Part shown: positions 60,701 through 64,000 of the stretch, one piece after another
Layout of the letters: every line of letters starts with the position of its first letter
Position numbering within the stretch: position 1 is the first letter of the stretch
DNA from: Gammaproteobacteria bacterium
GTDB lineage: Bacteria > Pseudomonadota > Gammaproteobacteria > Pseudomonadales > Azotimanducaceae
Assembly (NCBI GenBank): GCA_009846005.1
Contig: VXYL01000013.1
Coordinates: 62,001 to 126,000 of the forward strand
Length of the DNA stretch: 64,000 bases
Reading direction: 5' to 3'
Notes under the pieces: model-generated
Databases searched by the model: none
The model's input: the letters and a program-made list of their open reading frames with translations, nothing else
Told to the model about the DNA's origin: nothing
Made by a program: the position numbers and the translations under genes

Positions 60701-63677
60701 GCGCGAGAGACGTCGCGATGTCGTCCGCCGTCGGGTCGGCGTTGGGGTCGTCGATGGCAGCGAGCACGTCGGCATCCGCCGGTCCTTCCGGCGGCAGGCC
60801 GACGTTCCAGTTGTTGTCGGCAAGCGTGAAGTCGACGAAGTTGAACCAGTCGCCGGCGTTGTAGCTGTTGTGGCTCAACGACTTCGACCGCAGGATGTCG
60901 CCGCCCATGTGCACGAACGGCACGCCCTGGCTCAGCAGCACCAACGACTGCGCCTGTGCCGCGATGCGGACCCGGTCCGATGTCGGTTCGATGCCGCTCG
61001 GCAGCACGCCGCCCTGGTTCAACCCATCCCAAAGCGTCATGCCGTCATGGACCGACGCGTAGTTGATGCTCTCCTGCGGATCCGCCGTGTAGCCGCCGTC
61101 GCTGCCTGCGGCGATGGTCACGCCCGAGTCGAGAACCAATTGGAAATCGGCGAGGTTGCCGGCAAGCCCGGCGCGAACGCGGGTCAGATCGCCGCCGATC
61201 GAGATGGATAGATCGCGAAGCCGGTCGCGCATGCGATCGTTGAACGTGCCGATCCCTGTACCTGCCATGTTGGCCTGGGTCGACAGTTCGAAGGTGTCGG
61301 GGGCCGTACCCGTTCCGGGTCCCCAGCCCTCGCCGTAGATGTACGTGTCCGGGTCCACCGCCTGGACCGCGGCCAGCGTGTCCTGCATGACGGATTTCGG
61401 ATGGAGGCTCATCCAGTCGAAGCGGAAGCCGTCGACCTTGTAGTGGGTGGCCCAGAACACCGCCGAGTCCTTGATGAACTTCGCCATCATGGCGTGTTCC
61501 GCAGCCGTGTCGCTGCAGCAACTGGCCCGTTCGACGTCCCCCGTCGTGGGATTGCGCCGGTAGTAGTAGCCCGGAACGATGCGATCGTAGACGGAGAACG
61601 CGCCGTCGGCGCCCTCGTCGGAAGTGTGGTTGTAGACCACGTCGAGGACCACGCGCAGGCCCATTTCGTGCAGCGCCTGGTTCATGGCGCGCATTTCGCG
61701 TATGCGTGCGGGTCCCTCGGGGTCCGTGGAGTAGCTGCCTTCCGGCACGTTGTAGAGCACCGGGTCGTAGCCCCAGTTGAAGGCGTCGAGGTCGCGGATG
61801 GTGTCGACGAGCTTGCGCGCCTCGTCGGTGGTCGGGTCGAACCCCTCGAGCTTGTCGATAATGGCCGTCGTGTCTCGGACGTCGCCCGGGCAGAGTTCCT
61901 TGTTGGAGTCGTCCAGCCGACATAGCTCGTAGATGGCGTTGTCGAGATTCACCTGCCGTTCGGGATCCTCCGGGATCGAGCGCACGTCGAACGCCGGCAG
62001 CACGTGGAAGTGGGTGACACCCGCGTCCGCGAGGCGCTTCAAGTGCGACACCGGGGCGGAGTTGCCTGCCGTGAAGGCGAGGAACTTGCCGCGGTGGTCG
62101 GCCGGCGTGCTCGAATCCCGGGCACTGAAATCGCGTACATGGCCTTCGTAGATGATGGCGCTCTCGGGGGACACGGCCGTTGGCGCTACGTGTGAGTCCC
62201 AGCCGGCGGGCTTGAGATCGGCGTCGTCGATGTTCACGAACTGGGACATGAGCGAACCCGTGTAGGCGCTCACCGAGTACGGATCCCGGGCCTCGCGCTT
62301 CAAAACCTTGCCTTCGCTGGCGTGGTAGGCGGTTACCAGGAAGCGGTAGTACTTCCGGTCCCAGCCGCTCTCGTTGCCGCCAACGCTCCATATGCCGGTG
62401 TCGCCGTCGAGCGTCATCGCGGACTCGCTGTCGTACGCCAACCGGCCGTCCGGCCGGACGTCGTAGACCAAAAGCTTCACCTCCTGCGCGGTAGGCGCCC
62501 AGACGTTCGCCGTGATGGAGCCGCCGTCGTAGCGCAGGCCCAGGGCGGCCTCGTCCGCATCGTCCGCGCCGCTCGTGTAGATGTCGTCGAGCACCCCGGA
62601 AAGCTGCAACTGCGTGCCGAACTGGTTGCCTTCGGCATCGGTGCCGACGATCCAGAGCTGGTGGGTCAGCAATTCCTTGACTCGCGCGAGGTCGAGATCC
62701 ACCGCGTAGGCATCGTAGTCCGCCAACTGCGGGGAACGCGCCCGTTGGGCATCGGTCATCCCGCTCAAGGTCAGCGATGCCGCCAACTCGCCCCCCGTGA
62801 CGACGCCGACAGCAGCTTCGCCTTCGCCTTGGGCTTCGACCTCGAGCGTGCCGCCTACGGAACTGTAGAGCTCGACGTTGTCGAGCGATCGGTTCCACGC
62901 GATGGTTCCCGCGTCGATCCAGTGCGCGGCCTGGTCCTCGATGGCGAGTGGCGGCGCCTCGTATTCCTCGCAGACGTCGTTGATGCAGATCGGCTCCGCG
63001 GCCGTGCGCGCTTCGCGCAGTTCGTTCTCGGCGAGGGTCGAGTCGACCACCACCCAATACATGTTGCGGTAGGGATTCGCGGTGTCCTCGGAGAAGTTGA
63101 TCCGTAGGTCGACCGTCTGCGGCGCTCCCGCCAAGCCGTGGATGATGAAGTTGCCGCACGCCGCCTCATCCTGGAGTTGCAGCACCCAGTAGGCGCCGTA
63201 GATGGGATCCACCTCGCCGTCTTCGTAGTATTGGTAGTTGGGCGGCGGACCGTCCGGCCAGGACGTTCCCGTGCCGTCGTAGCTGTAGTCCACGCCGCCG
63301 CCGGAACCGCGCAGCGTCACCCTCTCGTTGTCCCAACTCCCCGCTTCGCAGCCGTTGTTCCAAAGATGCAGAACCCAGCCGTCGAAGTTCTTGTCGCGGC
63401 GGTTGTAGTAGATGACGGCCTCGTTCGGCCCAGGCGTGTACTTCGGGGTCGGTTTGTCGGGGATGATGCAACGCCCGTCGACGGCGACTTCCGGCGGATC
63501 GCATACCAGCACCGGTTTCGGGCCGCATTGGCCGTTGTCCAGCAGGATCTCGTCGTCGTCGCAGACGACCAGCGGCGTCTGGTCGCCCCCTGCTCCGCCA
63601 CCGCCGCCGCAACCGGCAGCCAGGAAGGACGCGAGCAGGATTGCGAGGCCCAGTATCCGGGCGGGTCCGAATCTCAT
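57705..63677 (-). CDS. Giant surface lipoprotein pullulanase (GH13) with six repeated C-terminal modules
   Basis: 1990 aa from ATG 63677. Lipobox LLASFLAAGC anchors it to a membrane. Order: pullulanase-associated domain (~80-300), CBM48-like (~390), GH13 catalytic region (~505-1100) with DVVYNHT (~680), nucleophile in GFRFDWMSLHP (~749), acid in YGEGWG (~781) and YASVHDGMTLWD (~877). Then modules with MNGWGTDN..., each ending FK.ASEDW....NLG, at about 1156, 1271, 1389, 1666, 1781 and 1889; a ~150-residue galactose-binding-like domain (ending DWYWDNVRVSG) sits after the third. It cleaves alpha-1,6 links of pullulan or branched starch. The GH13 HDN motif reads HDG. Confidence 0.9.
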   Translation of the reverse strand: MRFGPARILGLAILLASFLAAGCGGGGGAGGDQTPLVVCDDDEILLDNGQCGPKPVLVCDPPEVAVDGRCIIPDKPTPKYTPGPNEAVIYYNRRDKNFDGWVLHLWNNGCEAGSWDNERVTLRGSGGGVDYSYDGTGTSWPDGPPPNYQYYEDGEVDPIYGAYWVLQLQDEAACGNFIIHGLAGAPQTVDLRINFSEDTANPYRNMYWVVVDSTLAENELREARTAAEPICINDVCEEYEAPPLAIEDQAAHWIDAGTIAWNRSLDNVELYSSVGGTLEVEAQGEGEAAVGVVTGGELAASLTLSGMTDAQRARSPQLADYDAYAVDLDLARVKELLTHQLWIVGTDAEGNQFGTQLQLSGVLDDIYTSGADDADEAALGLRYDGGSITANVWAPTAQEVKLLVYDVRPDGRLAYDSESAMTLDGDTGIWSVGGNESGWDRKYYRFLVTAYHASEGKVLKREARDPYSVSAYTGSLMSQFVNIDDADLKPAGWDSHVAPTAVSPESAIIYEGHVRDFSARDSSTPADHRGKFLAFTAGNSAPVSHLKRLADAGVTHFHVLPAFDVRSIPEDPERQVNLDNAIYELCRLDDSNKELCPGDVRDTTAIIDKLEGFDPTTDEARKLVDTIRDLDAFNWGYDPVLYNVPEGSYSTDPEGPARIREMRAMNQALHEMGLRVVLDVVYNHTSDEGADGAFSVYDRIVPGYYYRRNPTTGDVERASCCSDTAAEHAMMAKFIKDSAVFWATHYKVDGFRFDWMSLHPKSVMQDTLAAVQAVDPDTYIYGEGWGPGTGTAPDTFELSTQANMAGTGIGTFNDRMRDRLRDLSISIGGDLTRVRAGLAGNLADFQLVLDSGVTIAAGSDGGYTADPQESINYASVHDGMTLWDGLNQGGVLPSGIEPTSDRVRIAAQAQSLVLLSQGVPFVHMGGDILRSKSLSHNSYNAGDWFNFVDFTLADNNWNVGLPPEGPADADVLAAIDDPNADPTADDIATSLALFEEFVEIAQGSPLFSLGSAEEVIDRVGFHNIGKEAKANLIAMSVDDGMGVVTNTDDTQRTDLDPANDAIVVVFNGAAETQSITIRTAAGFALHEIQQDSADDVVHDATFTEGVGGDGTFTVPARTTAVFVKAQGAAQGEGLSAFVTAGFEPPVPYGDTDIYLRGQFNGWGTGNRMAYLGGGSYEGFVTLDAGDYAFKIASADWSTVDVAAPEGQGVITLGEPATLSAAGRLPNLSISIAASGEYRFVLDALDSDAPILTVTNARALPVEAFVRGTINGWSTDDPLLYTGKGDYQASIDIEAGDHLFKIASSDWATVDLSAPGEGSAPIELNTGIALSGPRNPNFSISIPTAADYLFTVAAAGYVSDDEGQRGATLWVTPDDPHAGTSLYLRGGMNGWGTDNEMAFIGRARYRTAIDLEAGDYQFKLASEDWSTIDIGAGDTANIEVGIPTVVDAAGRAPNLMTSIAEADSYTFTLDWSRGVATLTIQKTADVPPDPINQMPVLVEPLDFEGTAYAFEDDAMISTMVVADPQDGANMAARTTRNVGADANAGTLYRVGGAIAFTDDGNHLAVDVYRESGAGVVSLSVGSGDAAASVLTATAEYAGSGDWETLYFDFSGFVAGTVYDWLKIVFDQGVAGDGGDWYWDNVRVSGPPPGAAPPYGSTEIYVRGSMNGWGTDNALTYIGRGVYQADLSLDAQTDGYLFKIASEDWSAVNFGAMSGDDTAVTLDAERTLAVTDHNLTIAVSTTANHRFRLDASDPTAPILVVTDLDAAPYGYGTTQSSIYIRGAFNEWGTASEAHYAGGDVYEAVIAIDTGNYEFKVASEDWATVNLGGGASNTVAVGMGFGDLADGGGNLSISIAEADEYLFTVDVSGDTPTLWVVPFEPFGATEVFVRGGMNGWGTDNMVVFKGTARYATHIALEAGDYEFKVASEDWSAVNLGAAEGAATQVTPGEAYTSLAQGGGNLMITIDTAGTYRFQVDGARNVPPALLIEQTPGS

Positions 63678-63758
63678 ACCAGGGTGTCCATCGGCGTCAC
63701 GGAAACGCAATCGCGCACATCTAGCACGGAGGGTTCCGCGTCACAAGGCGAAAACGAT
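63678..63758 (-). promoter_or_regulatory. Leader region of the pullulanase operon
   Basis: Eighty-one bases between the 14-bp palindrome and the ATG. No strong ribosome-binding site is visible (CCCTGGT ahead of ATG); an in-frame TTG at 63710 is a less likely start. No unambiguous promoter boxes can be fixed by eye; TTGACG on the coding strand lies immediately upstream of the palindrome (63773-63779 region). Confidence 0.4.
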
Positions 63759-63772
63759 TGCATACGTATGCA
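63759..63772. promoter_or_regulatory. 14-bp perfect palindrome, candidate LacI-family operator for the starch operon
   Basis: TGCATACGTATGCA, extended by CGA on the left and TCG on the right with one base unpaired. A 14-bp palindrome centred on CG is the standard geometry of LacI/GalR-family operators, and maltose-type regulators of TonB-dependent loci in Gram-negative bacteria use similar sites. It lies 82 bases ahead of the first gene of the six-gene operon. No regulator gene is in the window. Confidence 0.65.
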
Positions 63773-63839
63773 TCGTCAATTCGGCGCTCGTTCAGCCGAC
63801 AAGCCTGTCCGCGGGTACCGTTGGGGGCTGTGCTAGGCT

Positions 63840-63930
63840 TCACGAGAACGTTGACGACTGCTAGTGCGTCTCGTGGGTACACGAGCGCGTCTCGTGGGTA
63901 CACGAGCCGTTCAAGAGCAGTTCGACGCGC
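63840..63930. repeat. Tandem CTCGTGGGTACACGAG elements
   Basis: Two copies of CTCGTGGGTACACGAG at 63870-63885 and 63891-63906, each a near-palindrome, flanked by GCGTCT and by ACGAGCCGTTCAAGAGCAGT. The flank and element match the 23845-23915 region in inverted orientation, so a ~70-base repeat family is shared by both sites. The last 95 bases of the window show nothing else recognisable. Confidence 0.7.
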
Positions 63931-64000
63931 TTTTCCATTTGCAACCTGAGTATCAACATCAAGCGCGCTCAAGGAATCTAGGAGAGGCACAGTTGTTGGC

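Noticed and set aside
59787-61211. Long plus-strand frames opposite the pullulanase gene
   Set aside because: Repetitive RRR/AAV-type composition typical of antisense frames; the minus strand has complete GH13 and module motifs.
1-64000. tRNA, rRNA or riboswitch genes
   Set aside because: No cloverleaf-like, rRNA-like or known aptamer sequence was recognised by eye in the intergenic regions; a covariance-model scan would be needed to exclude small RNAs.

Overview
This is 64 kb of a high-GC, gene-dense genome from a Gram-negative bacterium. TonB-dependent transport, a lipobox on a large secreted glycosidase, TRAP transporters and an outer-membrane-barrel-like protein all point to an outer membrane. 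The mix fits an uncultured heterotroph, probably marine or host-associated: F420/FMN-type oxidoreductases, a CoA transferase, a molybdenum hydroxylase, a PQQ dehydrogenase and a DUF6152 cluster. The heme genes use a HemQ-type (chlorite dismutase family) enzyme and an Fe-S-type ferrochelatase, which is unusual for a typical gammaproteobacterium, so the phylum cannot be fixed from the window. I saw no rRNA, tRNA or CRISPR array.

Layout. 1-6.6 kb (+): a tightly overlapping heme operon (likely hemA tail, a two-component system, hemE, hemQ, hemH, a flavin amine oxidase, a hotdog thioesterase). 6.6-17 kb: accessory catabolic enzymes, a metallo-beta-lactamase-fold exported hydrolase, a DUF6152 trio of exported proteins, a short Rpn-like nuclease gene, a Rieske oxygenase broken by one in-frame stop, and a quinone oxidoreductase. 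17-22 kb (-): a PIN/RHH toxin-antitoxin pair and a coxGSLM-type molybdenum hydroxylase operon. 22-26 kb: a GPH sugar symporter, a repeat-filled gap, hipBA with two operator-like palindromes, and a PIN-domain remnant. 26-31 kb (+): LOG plus a four-gene polyamine-type ABC transporter. 31-33 kb: a PQQ dehydrogenase facing a cytochrome c gene across a 13-bp hairpin. 33-39.4 kb (-): an eight-gene redox operon, pntAA-pntAB-pntB, an F420-type nitroreductase, a membrane-anchored glutamate-synthase-like protein, a nitroreductase, a KTSC protein and cytochrome c. 39-46 kb: an amino-acid permease, an integrase relic, an amidohydrolase, an uncharacterised two-gene module. 45-49 kb (+): a TRAP transporter plus a MaoC-like protein. 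49.5-63.7 kb (-): one six-gene starch/maltodextrin operon (giant surface pullulanase, TonB receptor, binding protein, two permeases, ATPase) beneath a perfect 14-bp palindrome.

Two features stand out. First, a family of short palindromic repeats (GTAGGGG...CCC hairpins) is scattered through the window. It lies at, or is translated inside, the 5' ends of genes for exported proteins: in three cases the repeat encodes part of the signal-peptide region. Second, several genes carry visible lesions or atypical starts: an in-frame TAA in the Rieske oxygenase, a TAG-interrupted integrase relic, PIN fragments, and a TRAP binding protein whose best start is ATC. The MalF- and MalG-type permeases also carry extra N-terminal domains not normally found on such proteins.
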